41,270 nucleotides of DNA, from contig CANREQ010000004.1 in assembly GCA_947629695.1 (NCBI GenBank), forward strand, positions 1-41,270, given 5' to 3'. Source of the DNA: an uncultured Clostridia bacterium (GTDB taxonomy: Bacteria; Bacillota; Clostridia; Christensenellales; Borkfalkiaceae). Below, piece after piece: positions 13,459 to 20,334 of this stretch (its first letter is position 1; each line of letters starts with the position of its first letter). The notes beneath the pieces are model-generated. The model saw nothing but the letters and a program-made list of their open reading frames with translations, ran no database searches and was not told the DNA's origin. A program made the position numbers and the translations under genes.

Positions 13459-13492
13459 AAAAAGCTCCGCCGAAGGTTAACTCCGGCAGAGC
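13459..13492 (-). terminator. Terminator of rpsU
   Basis: On the minus strand GCTC-T-GCCG pairs with CGGC-G-GAGC around an 11-nt loop, followed by TTTTTC, 10 nt after the rpsU stop. Confidence 0.75.
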
Positions 13493-13501
13493 CATGATTT
13501 T

Positions 13502-13678
13502 TCAGTTTTTGTTTCTCTTTCTCGCTGCTTCGCTCTTTTTGCGTCTTTTTACCGCAGGGGACTCGTAAAATTCTTTCTTGCGGAGATCGCCTATAACGCC
13601 GTCGCGCGAGCACTTTCTCTTAAATCTTCTGAGCGCGCTTTCAACGGATTCGTTTTCGCCTACTCTTATCATCGACAT
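13502..13678 (-). CDS. rpsU: Ribosomal protein S21
   Basis: Small-subunit ribosomal protein of 58 residues, below the ORF track cutoff and read directly from the sequence. It has the family pattern [14 protein letters not shown] near the N-terminus, then [19 protein letters not shown], and a basic C-terminal tail. The ATG at 13678 has a very strong SD, GGGGAGGTGA, 7 nt upstream. It has its own promoter and terminator, so it is monocistronic here. S21 length and sequence are typical of Firmicutes. Confidence 0.96.
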   Translation of the reverse strand: MSMIRVGENESVESALRRFKRKCSRDGVIGDLRKKEFYESPAVKRRKKSEAARKRNKN

Positions 13679-13713
13679 ACCTATTCACCTCCCCTTTGTT
13701 TGATTGCTTAAAG

Positions 13714-13743
13714 ATTATATCAAACGGCGCGCACAAAAGTCAA
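13714..13743 (-). promoter_or_regulatory. Promoter of rpsU
   Basis: On the minus strand, TTGACT (13743-13738), an 18-nt spacer and TATAAT (13719-13714) lie about 30 nt upstream of the rpsU SD and start. Confidence 0.8.
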
Positions 13744-13782
13744 CTTAAAAACGGGCGCGAAAAAAATTTTTTATTTTCCCCT

Positions 13783-14667
13783 TTATGCCCAGCCGAGGGC
13801 GACCGCCAAAACGTTTGTGGTTATCCCCACCAGCACGGCTATCGAATACAGCGCGATGATGAGAAGGATATTGCGCTTAAGCTTTTTGACGTTCTTCAAA
13901 AGTACCACGAGGCCGAGCCCCGCGTTGGTGCACAGGCCCGCCACACAGCTGCCGAACATTATCCCGCCCTGCACGTAGGTTTCCGTGATTATCGCCGAGG
14001 ACGCGCAGTTGGGAATGAGCCCCACCGCCGCCGTTATAAAGGGCTGGAAGTACTTCCCGCCTATGAGCCCGGCCGCGATCCTCTCCTCGCCCACTTCGGC
14101 TATGATGTAGCCGAAAACGAGGTTGACTATCAGAATGTACGCGGTTATCTTTAACGCATGTAAAAGAGGCTCCAAAAAGTATATGCTCGCCGCGGATTTG
14201 CCGCTGTGCTCCCTGCCGCAGGAATACGCCTCGCCCTCCGGCGAATAGAGCGGGGTGGTTTCCGCATGCCTGTCGGGCACGACAAGATTTATAAGATAGC
14301 CCGCAAGAGCCGCCACAAAGAGCTTTATGAACATCAGCGGCAGTATGGACTGCGCCGCGGCGGCGGACAGCGGACTGCTTACCAGAAGTATTATAAACGC
14401 CTCGTCGCTCGTTGCCAGAAATACGGCCATGATTGTGCCCGTGCGTATCAGCCCCTTATCGTACAGCTTGGCCGCCATCACCGAAAATCCGCATTGGGGT
14501 ATGAGCCCCGTCGCCGCGCCCACGACGGGTGCAAGCGGCCCCTGCAGGGAGTTTCTCCCCCTCTGCAGAGAAGAACCGCTTTCCAACAGCTCTATGAGGA
14601 TATATATTATGAGTATGAAGGGAAATACTATAAGCGTATCCTTCAGCGCGTCGATTACTATGTCCAA
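13783..14667 (-). CDS. Putative 10-TM heavy-metal exporter (ArsP_2-like; annotated elsewhere as arsenic efflux or manganese transporter)
   Basis: Integral membrane protein of 294 residues with about ten hydrophobic helices and an internally duplicated motif, GLIPQCGFS (about 55-63) and GLIPNCASS (about 215-223). This duplicated motif is characteristic of the DUF2899/ArsP_2 family. Related proteins are called arsenic efflux or putative manganese exporters, and the metal cannot be decided here. The start is TTG at 14667, with AAGGCGG 5-6 nt upstream. No ATG lies in the first 60 residues and the hydrophobic N-terminus needs this start. A 12-nt word (AAGGCGGATATT) occurs at this SD and again about 57 nt upstream. 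No yybP-ykoY or other metal riboswitch was recognised. Confidence 0.82.
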   Translation of the reverse strand: MDIVIDALKDTLIVFPFILIIYILIELLESGSSLQRGRNSLQGPLAPVVGAATGLIPQCGFSVMAAKLYDKGLIRTGTIMAVFLATSDEAFIILLVSSPLSAAAAQSILPLMFIKLFVAALAGYLINLVVPDRHAETTPLYSPEGEAYSCGREHSGKSAASIYFLEPLLHALKITAYILIVNLVFGYIIAEVGEERIAAGLIGGKYFQPFITAAVGLIPNCASSAIITETYVQGGIMFGSCVAGLCTNAGLGLVVLLKNVKKLKRNILLIIALYSIAVLVGITTNVLAVALGWA

Positions 14668-14671
14668 AATA

Positions 14672-14742
14672 TCCGCCTTTGAATTTTTTTGCGAACGGCC
14701 GCTATTTTTCCGCCGTATCTAAATTATAAACAATATCCGCCT
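14672..14742 (-). repeat. Direct repeat AAGGCGGATATT upstream of the metal exporter gene
   Basis: The word occurs twice on the minus strand, once overlapping the SD of the TTG-started gene and once about 57 nt upstream, just before a TATAAT. It may be a paired operator, or chance duplication of an SD-like word. Support is limited to the two copies. Confidence 0.4.
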
Positions 14743-14782
14743 TTTTATAACCGCGTCGATTACATTTGACGGCCGCAAAAGT

Positions 14783-14814
14783 ATAAAAAACGCCCCCGCG
14801 TGCGGGCGGGAGCG
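14783..14814 (-). terminator. Terminator of the ABC ATPase gene
   Basis: On the minus strand CGCTCCCGC pairs with GCGGGGGCG (one U-G) and is followed by TTTTTTATAC, 14 nt after the stop codon. Confidence 0.8.
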
Positions 14815-14827
14815 CGCATACACGATT

Positions 14828-16039
14828 TTACTTCTTTTTCTTTTTATCCGCCTTGGGAAGCTTGAGTTTGTTCTTCAAAGCCTCCTCCTCGTCGTAGCCT
14901 ATGGGTATCTTATCCGCGTCCGCATAGCCCGTTTGGACATATCCCGAATCCCTTTCCAGGAGGGTGAGGCGGGTCACCGCGTCGAACAAGAAGGCGCGCG
15001 TCATATCGGCTGTTATTTTCACCTTGTCGCCCTTGTCCGCTTTGCCCTTTACCACAAATGAGAGTTTACCCGCGTCGCAATCGAGATAGGCCTTGCCGTC
15101 AATCTCCTCTGCGGCGGTGACTTCGGCCTCTATTCCCTCTGCGGATATATCCATATCCTCGGGGCGTATTCCGACTATGACCTTTTTATCGGTGTTAGCG
15201 TACTCATCAATCCCCTTAAAACGGGAAATTATATTCTCCGGCAGGGGGAATTTCACGCCGGAAAGCTCCGCAAAATATCCGCCGTCCTCCTTTATTACGG
15301 ACGCGTTGTTCATAAAATTGGTCGTGGGCGAGCCCACCAAAAACGCGACGTAGGTGTTGACGGGATAATCGTACAGGTTGGCGGGCGTATCTATCTGCTG
15401 GACGAATCCGTCGCGCAAAACGAGCACGCGCGTCGCCATAGTGAGGGCTTCGCTTATGTTTTTGGTTGCGTAGATGAAGGTGCCCTTCACCCTTATCTGC
15501 AAATTGATGAGTATGGAGCGGAGTTTGCTCTTGAGTTCCCCGGAAAGGCCCGCCAGGGGGTCGTCCAAAAGGTAGAGTTTGGGCTCGCGCGCGATCGCGC
15601 GGGCAAACGCCGTCTTTTGCTTCTGCTCTGTGGTGAGCGCCTTGGGCTTGCGGCCGAGAACTTCCGTCAGCCCGAGCATTTCGGCGACGACTTTTACGCG
15701 CTGTTCTATGAGCGCGGAGCTCGCTTTGCGCAGTTTCAAGGGGAACGCGATGTTGTCGTACACGTTTATCGAGGGATAGAGCGTGTCGCTCTGGAATATC
15801 ATCGCAACGTCCCTGTCGCGCGCGTCTACGCCCGTCACGTCCTTGTCGCCTATTATAATGCTTCCTTCCGTCGCGTCCTCTATGCCAGAAATGACGCGCA
15901 AAAGCGAGGTCTTGCCGCTCTTCTCGCCGCCGACTACGGCTATGAATTGGCTGTCGGGCAGTTCCAGATTGATCTTGTACAGCGCGAGCGCGCCGGAGGG
16001 ATATATCTTACTTACTGTATTCAGCTTTAAATTTGCCAT
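14828..16039 (-). CDS. Sugar-type ABC transporter ATPase (MsmK/UgpC/MalK-like) with degenerate catalytic motifs
   Basis: The 403-residue protein has an N-terminal ABC domain and a C-terminal TOBE/regulatory region (VGIRPEDMDIS onward), the layout of carbohydrate importer ATPases. Walker A is intact (GGEKSGKT, 37-44) and the Q-loop Gln is present (Q83). The signature reads LTTEQ (135-139) instead of LSGGQ, the catalytic Glu after Walker B is Asp (LLDDP, D160), and the H-loop His is Lys (ATKN, K193). ATP binding looks possible but hydrolysis should be poor. No permease or binding protein is adjacent. The track start lies far upstream; the ATG at 16039 follows CGGAGAC and gives the normal MANLKLNTVSKIYP N-terminus. 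The C-terminus ends in a Lys-rich tail. Confidence 0.9.
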   Translation of the reverse strand: MANLKLNTVSKIYPSGALALYKINLELPDSQFIAVVGGEKSGKTSLLRVISGIEDATEGSIIIGDKDVTGVDARDRDVAMIFQSDTLYPSINVYDNIAFPLKLRKASSALIEQRVKVVAEMLGLTEVLGRKPKALTTEQKQKTAFARAIAREPKLYLLDDPLAGLSGELKSKLRSILINLQIRVKGTFIYATKNISEALTMATRVLVLRDGFVQQIDTPANLYDYPVNTYVAFLVGSPTTNFMNNASVIKEDGGYFAELSGVKFPLPENIISRFKGIDEYANTDKKVIVGIRPEDMDISAEGIEAEVTAAEEIDGKAYLDCDAGKLSFVVKGKADKGDKVKITADMTRAFLFDAVTRLTLLERDSGYVQTGYADADKIPIGYDEEEALKNKLKLPKADKKKKK

Positions 16040-16091
16040 TTTTGTCTCCGTGAAGTAATTTACCGAGGCGGAAAAAATTTTCCTTATATAA

Positions 16092-16121
16092 ATAATAACA
16101 CGAAGGGGCGGCATTTAACAA
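16092..16121 (-). promoter_or_regulatory. Possible promoter of the degenerate ABC ATPase
   Basis: On the minus strand, TTGTTA (16121-16116), an 18-nt spacer and TATTAT (16097-16092) are the best hexamers before the 16039 start. The match is moderate. Confidence 0.5.
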
Positions 16122-16203
16122 CCTCAAACGGGCAGTTTTTTGCAAATTTTATTAAATTTTCCCATTTTGCCTCACCGCCCGCCCATTTTGCGCCCCGCAA
16201 TTG

Positions 16204-16232
16204 TTGATTTACTGATTTTTTTGCGCTAAAAT
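16204..16232 (+). promoter_or_regulatory. Promoter abutting the queH start codon (leaderless layout)
   Basis: TTGATT (16204-16209), a 17-nt spacer and TAAAAT (16227-16232) are followed by 6 nt and then the queH ATG. No SD-like purine run lies between them. Confidence 0.72.
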
Positions 16233-16238
16233 ATAGCT

Positions 16239-16865
16239 ATGAACGCCGTAAATTACGATGCCGAAGGGGATAAAATAATACGCTCTTTCAACGGGAACAG
16301 ACCCCGCCTTTTGTTGCACGCCTGCTGTGCACCCTGCTCCTCCGCCTGCCTCGAGCGGCTTTATCGGCATTTCGATATAACCGTCCTCTTTTACAACCCC
16401 AACATCGAGGACGAAGAGTATGCAAAGCGCAAACGGGAGCTTATACGGTTCCTCGGCGAGACGGGGTGGGCGAAAATCATCGACTGCGACAGGGATAAGG
16501 ACAAATTTTATGCCGCGGTCAAGGGATATGAAAGCTGCCCCGAGGGCGGGAAAAGGTGCGAAAAGTGCTTTTATCTCCGCCTCGAAAAGACGGCGCAAAC
16601 CGCAAGAGAAAAAAACTTCGATTATTTTTGCACGACGCTCACAATAAGCCCGTTGAAGGACGCAAAGCTCATCAACAAAATAGGGGCCGAAATGTCCGAA
16701 AAATACGGCGTAAGCTGGTTATTTTCCGACTTCAAGAAGAAAAACGGGTATTTAAGGAGCGTTGAGCTGAGCCGCGAGCACTCCCTTTACAGGCAAAATT
16801 ACTGCGGGTGCGTATTTTCCTTAAATGACTTGAAAAAACGCGGCGCAGATGATATAATGGATTAA
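16239..16865 (+). CDS. queH: Epoxyqueuosine reductase QueH
   Basis: Carries out the last step of queuosine synthesis, reducing epoxyqueuosine to queuosine in tRNA. It is the non-QueG (DUF208) enzyme type, with an iron-sulfur cluster. The 208-residue protein has LLLHACCAPCSS (about 25-35), then CEKCFYLRL, TTLTISPLKD and, near the C-terminus, YCGCVFS. The Cys content fits cluster and metal binding in the family. The ATG has no SD and lies 6 nt after a TAAAAT -10 box, so translation is probably from a leaderless mRNA. No other in-frame start precedes the conserved motif. The end of the gene contains the promoter of the next gene. Confidence 0.95.
   Translation: MNAVNYDAEGDKIIRSFNGNRPRLLLHACCAPCSSACLERLYRHFDITVLFYNPNIEDEEYAKRKRELIRFLGETGWAKIIDCDRDKDKFYAAVKGYESCPEGGKRCEKCFYLRLEKTAQTAREKNFDYFCTTLTISPLKDAKLINKIGAEMSEKYGVSWLFSDFKKKNGYLRSVELSREHSLYRQNYCGCVFSLNDLKKRGADDIMD
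16830..16858 (+). promoter_or_regulatory. Promoter of the carbamoyltransferase inside the queH 3' end
   Basis: TTGAAA (16830-16835), 17 nt, TATAAT (16853-16858). The predicted start near 16865 gives a ~26-nt leader containing GGGGAA before the ATG at 16891. Confidence 0.7.
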
Positions 16866-16890
16866 ATCAATTTTTATCGGGGAATTATTT

Positions 16891-17829
16891 ATGGATATAA
16901 ACCGCTATTCGCCCAGCTACAGCATAGCAAAAAAGCACATGACCAACCTCGCCGATTTTTCCACCGAGGAAATTTTCGAACTGTTGTATGCGACCAAGCA
17001 GATGAAAGCCAAATTCATCGCGCACGAGAGCACAGCCATTCTCCGCGGGATAGACGTCGCGCTGTTGTTCGGCGACACGTCGCTGAGAACGCGCTCCGCC
17101 CTCGAGATAGGCGTAAGGCAACTCGGCGGGGAGATAATCAACCTGCAATACAGCGAACACGACATGCGCGCGGGCGAGAACATACGCGACGTGGTAAACG
17201 TCATCTACCGCTACGGCGTGGGGGCTTTGGTGACGCGCGGCATCGCGCAGAGCGAGCTGGACGGGTTCACCGAAGTATCTCCCATTTCCGTAATAAACTC
17301 CACCAACTCCGACTACGTGCCCATGCAGGCGGTGAGCGACCTGTTTACAATCTGGGAGAAGAAAAAGAGGCTTGAAGGCCTCAAACTCGCCTACGTGGGG
17401 AAGGGCACCAACGTCGCCACCTCGCTTATAACGGGCGCGGTGAAATGCGGCATGGAAGTATTCGTCGCGGCCCCTGCGGAGTTCGCTCTCGACAGGCCGC
17501 ACATGCAGAAGATCGAGCAGTACGGAAGCGTAACAATAACCGACGACCCCGCGTTTGCCGCAAAGAACGCAGACATCGTCTACACGGACAGCTACCACTA
17601 CCACTCCCAGATAACGCCTGAAGAGAGGCAAGCGCTTGCCCCCTATAAGGTGAACAACAGGCTTATGGCGGCGGCGAGCGGCACCGCGCTGTTTATGCAC
17701 CCCCTGCCCGCGCAAAGGGGCGTCGAGGTGAGCGCGGACGTCATAGACGGGAAACAGAGCGTGGTCTACGACCAGGCGGAAAACAAACTGCACGCGATAA
17801 AGGCAATACTCACCCTTCTTATCAAATGA
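16891..17829 (+). CDS. Carbamoyltransferase of the OTCase/ATCase superfamily, atypical active site
   Basis: At 312 residues it fits the family of enzymes moving a carbamoyl group from carbamoyl phosphate to an amine. The fold is clear: SLRTR (64-68) at the carbamoyl phosphate site, HDMRAGENIRDVVNV, TIWEKKKRLEGLKLAYVG, and a C-terminus (SVVYDQAENKLHAIKAIL) like ornithine carbamoyltransferase. Four key sites differ from OTCase: STRTR is SLRTR; the HPCQ box reads VPMQ (residues 143-146), losing the His that contacts carbamoyl phosphate; the ornithine SMG loop region is DSYHYHSQI; and HCLP is HPLP (270-273), as in ATCase. The acceptor is probably not ornithine, and activity itself needs proof. 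No arginine or pyrimidine genes are nearby. It has its own promoter and a strong terminator. Confidence 0.85.
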   Translation: MDINRYSPSYSIAKKHMTNLADFSTEEIFELLYATKQMKAKFIAHESTAILRGIDVALLFGDTSLRTRSALEIGVRQLGGEIINLQYSEHDMRAGENIRDVVNVIYRYGVGALVTRGIAQSELDGFTEVSPISVINSTNSDYVPMQAVSDLFTIWEKKKRLEGLKLAYVGKGTNVATSLITGAVKCGMEVFVAAPAEFALDRPHMQKIEQYGSVTITDDPAFAAKNADIVYTDSYHYHSQITPEERQALAPYKVNNRLMAAASGTALFMHPLPAQRGVEVSADVIDGKQSVVYDQAENKLHAIKAILTLLIK

Positions 17830-17848
17830 TTTTAAGACAATTTAAAGA

Positions 17849-17894
17849 GCGGGGCGGGGAAATTTTTATGTGAAATTTCCCCGCCCGCTTTTTT
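17849..17894 (+). terminator. Terminator of the carbamoyltransferase gene
   Basis: A very long hairpin, GCGGG-G-CGGGGAAATTT against AAATTTCCCCG-C-CCGC, is followed by TTTTTT. Confidence 0.9.
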
Positions 17895-17978
17895 ATATTT
17901 TTTTGTTTGTCTATTTTGTCCGCGCCCTTGCTTTGCCCGATTAAATTAACTTTTCGCGCGCGAAAAATTTTTTGCGTT

Positions 17979-18800
17979 TTACGGCCGCGCGATATGCACC
18001 AAAACTATTTCCGGACGGTTGAATAGGCGGAGCGGACACTCCGAATTTCCCAGCCCGCGCGAGATTACTTCCCGCATATTGCCGCACGTATGCACGCCCG
18101 TGGTGTATTTGGGAAACAGTCCCTGCCCGGGAGAATAAAAGCCGAGCCCGGTAAAGGGAAGCCTCCACTGTCCGCCGTGCGCATGGCCGCAAAGCGCTAT
18201 GTCGTAGCCCGCCATGGCGTACCTGTCTATATACTCCGGCTTGTGGGCGAGAAGTATCTTCATCTTACCTGCGCAAACATTTTCCGCCTCTTCGCTCACC
18301 CCGAAAACTTTCGGGGTTTTAAGCATCGCGCAGTTGACCCCGCAAAGGGCGACGGAGCAGACCTCCTCAACCTCGTTTTCGAGCACGCGCGCGCCTCCCT
18401 CTTTAAGCATTTGCCTGAATTCCCGCCAGCGCTTTTTCCTCATCTCGTGGTTGCCGCTGACGACGTAGAGGGGCGCTATCTTATTCAGCTCTTTCATACA
18501 GGCGAGGGCGCGGGATATATCCCTTTGGCGATAGAGGTGGATCAAATCGCCCGTCATCACTATAATATCGGGCTTCAAAACGGCGACTTTTTGAATAAGT
18601 TTTTTGTTATTCCTGCCGAAAACCGCGGCGTGCAAGTCGGACAAATGGATGATATCCAACCCGCCTTCGGGAGCCTTATCGTGCGGCAGGTCGTAGCGGG
18701 TGACGCACAGCCATTTGTTGGAAAGCCGGCAAAAAAGCCATATTATGGCGAGGCCCGAAACTATGCCGCAGACCAAAAGAATTATTTCAAGCGAGCTCAC
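17979..18800 (-). CDS. Membrane-anchored metallophosphoesterase (YkuE/YaeI-like)
   Basis: The 273-residue protein has an N-terminal TM anchor (about 5-25) and the full set of calcineurin-like phosphoesterase motifs in order: HLSDLHAAVFG, MTGDLIH, GNHEM, LLAHKPE and CGHAHGGQ. These bind two metal ions. Related YaeI/YkuE proteins act on membrane lipids such as UDP-diacylglucosamine or are anchored at the cell wall. The substrate here is unknown. It starts with GTG overlapping the trmB stop (GTGA), so it is coupled to trmB. An AT-flanked palindrome (TTTTCGCG/CGCGAAAA, 17951-17966) lies after its stop and may help terminate transcription. Confidence 0.9.
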   Translation of the reverse strand: MSSLEIILLVCGIVSGLAIIWLFCRLSNKWLCVTRYDLPHDKAPEGGLDIIHLSDLHAAVFGRNNKKLIQKVAVLKPDIIVMTGDLIHLYRQRDISRALACMKELNKIAPLYVVSGNHEMRKKRWREFRQMLKEGGARVLENEVEEVCSVALCGVNCAMLKTPKVFGVSEEAENVCAGKMKILLAHKPEYIDRYAMAGYDIALCGHAHGGQWRLPFTGLGFYSPGQGLFPKYTTGVHTCGNMREVISRGLGNSECPLRLFNRPEIVLVHIARP

Positions 18801-19465
18801 AGCCGCGCCACCGCCCTGTAAATTTTTTTGCCCATGTCCATAAAATGCCTCTCGTGCTCGGTGACTATATTGCGGTCGTCATTTAGGGCCGCGAGGTCGA
18901 AGCACTTCTCCTCAACCGCGTACCCGCACTTTTCAAAGCTTTCGAGGGAAAAGAGAAAGAAATCGTAATCGTCCGTTTTTTGCACGATTTTGCCGCCCTT
19001 TTTGAGGAAAAGCTTGTATTCTTCCAAAAACTTGGGGTGAGTCAACCGTTGCTTGGCATAACCGCACTTGGGCAACGGGTTGGAAAAGTTAAGATAAATA
19101 GTATCCACGCTTTCGGCGGGAAGATATTTTGGAAGCACCTCGGCGGCGCAGTTTATAAAGCGCACGTTGGGGATATTTTCCTCTATCGCGCGCTCGCACC
19201 CCTCGATGAGGACGTTGGCTATCTTTTCCACCGCAATTATGTTGACGCGTTTATCGCGCAGGGAGGTCTCGCAGGCGAATTTGCCCTTGCCGCAACCTAT
19301 CTCCAGCTCCACGCGGTTGGAATTGCCGAACAGCGCGCAAATATCCGCCGACCCCCTGTCGAGGGCGGCTATTTTCATGTTTTTCTCGCTCAGATCCGCG
19401 ACTGTCAGCACGGATGAGCACGCCGCCAGCCTTTCTTCGAGCCGCGACTTACGGTGCATTCTCAT
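18797..19465 (-). CDS. trmB: tRNA (guanine-N7-)-methyltransferase TrmB
   Basis: SAM-dependent formation of m7G46 in tRNA. The protein is 222 residues with the SAM-binding motif VELEIGCGKGKF (about 51-62), AVEKIANV, and the family block LNFSNPLPKCGYAKQRLTHPKFL. The usual sequence is NFSDPWPK-, so the DPW here reads NPL. The track start at 19501 lies inside the -35 hexamer. The ATG at 19465 (MRMHRKSRLEERL) matches the family N-terminus. It lies 7 nt downstream of TAAAAT and has no SD, another leaderless candidate. The last bases overlap the metallophosphoesterase start. Confidence 0.93.
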   Translation of the reverse strand: MRMHRKSRLEERLAACSSVLTVADLSEKNMKIAALDRGSADICALFGNSNRVELEIGCGKGKFACETSLRDKRVNIIAVEKIANVLIEGCERAIEENIPNVRFINCAAEVLPKYLPAESVDTIYLNFSNPLPKCGYAKQRLTHPKFLEEYKLFLKKGGKIVQKTDDYDFFLFSLESFEKCGYAVEEKCFDLAALNDDRNIVTEHERHFMDMGKKIYRAVARL

Positions 19466-19472
19466 ATGACGG

Positions 19473-19501
19473 ATTTTACCATAAACGGGGCGTTTAGGCA
19501 A
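19473..19501 (-). promoter_or_regulatory. Promoter abutting the trmB start codon (leaderless layout)
   Basis: On the minus strand, TTGCCT (19501-19496), a 17-nt spacer and TAAAAT (19478-19473) are followed by 7 nt and then ATG. Confidence 0.68.
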
Positions 19502-19578
19502 ACAAATAAGTCACATGAAAATTTTATTTTTATTTTTGCCCGCCGCGTTTTATATGCGCGGGAGGGCTTTATATTATA

Positions 19579-19664
19579 TGCGTCGGGTGATATGAATTTT
19601 TCAATCGGCTGAAGGCTTATCCTTTTGCGTCGGGTGGGGATCTCCCTTGCCGAAAAAAGGAGAT
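19579..19664 (+). promoter_or_regulatory. Structured leader with sequestered SD before a small membrane protein gene
   Basis: The 11-nt word TGCGTCGGGTG occurs at 19579-19589 and 19626-19636. Downstream, ATCTCC (19640-19645) is exactly complementary to GGAGAT (19659-19664), which contains the SD of the TTG-started gene. The leader could fold to hide the ribosome binding site. No known riboswitch family was recognised. Confidence 0.45.
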
Positions 19665-19670
19665 GATTGA

Positions 19671-20222
19671 TTGACATTGATCCGTATTATCGACGCCTTT
19701 ACTTTTTACGGGCTGGATATTATCGCACTTTCGGCCTTGACCTGTATCCTCGTGCAGATAGCCAAGGTGACCTTTTTGAAGAAATTCAGCAAAAAGATCG
19801 TCACTTTCATGCCCGCGATAATAGGCACGGCGGTTTATGCGGCCTACGCGGGGCTTATCAACATGAGTTTTGAATACCTTATCCAAAACTATGTTGACGT
19901 GCTCGAACACGGGTTTTCCATTGGCGCGCTTTCCACCCTTGTCTATGTCGGATACGAGCAATTTATCCGCGAGAAAAAGACGGGCAGCGCGACGCAGAAC
20001 GTCGTGGAAACGCTCATCGAGGGCTATATCCCCGACGAGCGGCTGGAGAGCACGGCGCAGGCCATTTGCGAAGCCCTCGAGAGGGACGTTACGGGAAGCG
20101 GCGCGGAGCGGATAGCCGCCATCTTAAACGCCGAAAGGCCGCAGGATGTTGACGAAAAGGATATTAAACTCCTCACGCGGCTGATAATCGAGACGCTGGC
20201 GCACATCAACGCCGTAAAGTAA
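19671..20222 (+). CDS. Small membrane protein of unknown function
   Basis: The 183-residue protein has three hydrophobic segments (about 16-36, 46-66 and 80-98) and a soluble C-terminal ~80 residues rich in Glu and Arg. The size and layout recall phage-type holins, but no signature was recognised and no lysis gene is near. The start is TTG at 19671, 8 nt after AAGGAG. A second in-frame TTG lies 6 nt later. The SD can be locked in a hairpin with ATCTCC just upstream. The gene stands alone between divergent trmB and convergent gerC. Confidence 0.75.
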   Translation: MTLIRIIDAFTFYGLDIIALSALTCILVQIAKVTFLKKFSKKIVTFMPAIIGTAVYAAYAGLINMSFEYLIQNYVDVLEHGFSIGALSTLVYVGYEQFIREKKTGSATQNVVETLIEGYIPDERLESTAQAICEALERDVTGSGAERIAAILNAERPQDVDEKDIKLLTRLIIETLAHINAVK

Positions 20223-20245
20223 AGGATCGCTTTTTTAAAGCGGCG

Positions 20246-20272
20246 CGCGGGCGGGGATATTCCCCGCCCGCG
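20246..20272. terminator. Strong hairpin between the membrane-protein gene and gerC
   Basis: CGCGGGCGGGGA and TCCCCGCCCGCG form a perfect 12-bp stem with a TAT loop between two convergent genes. Neither side has an immediate T tract; the nearest on the plus strand starts about 20 nt later. A terminator role is likely from its position but not proven. Confidence 0.5.
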
Positions 20273-20334
20273 TTGCGTAATCTATAAGAATTTTTTTCCG
20301 CACAAAAATTTATTCGACGGGCCATATATGGCTA

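Noticed and set aside
17951-17966. Palindrome TTTTCGCG/CGCGAAAA after the metallophosphoesterase gene as an operator
   Set aside because: It lies in a 3' region flanked by A/T runs and is better read as a weak terminator.
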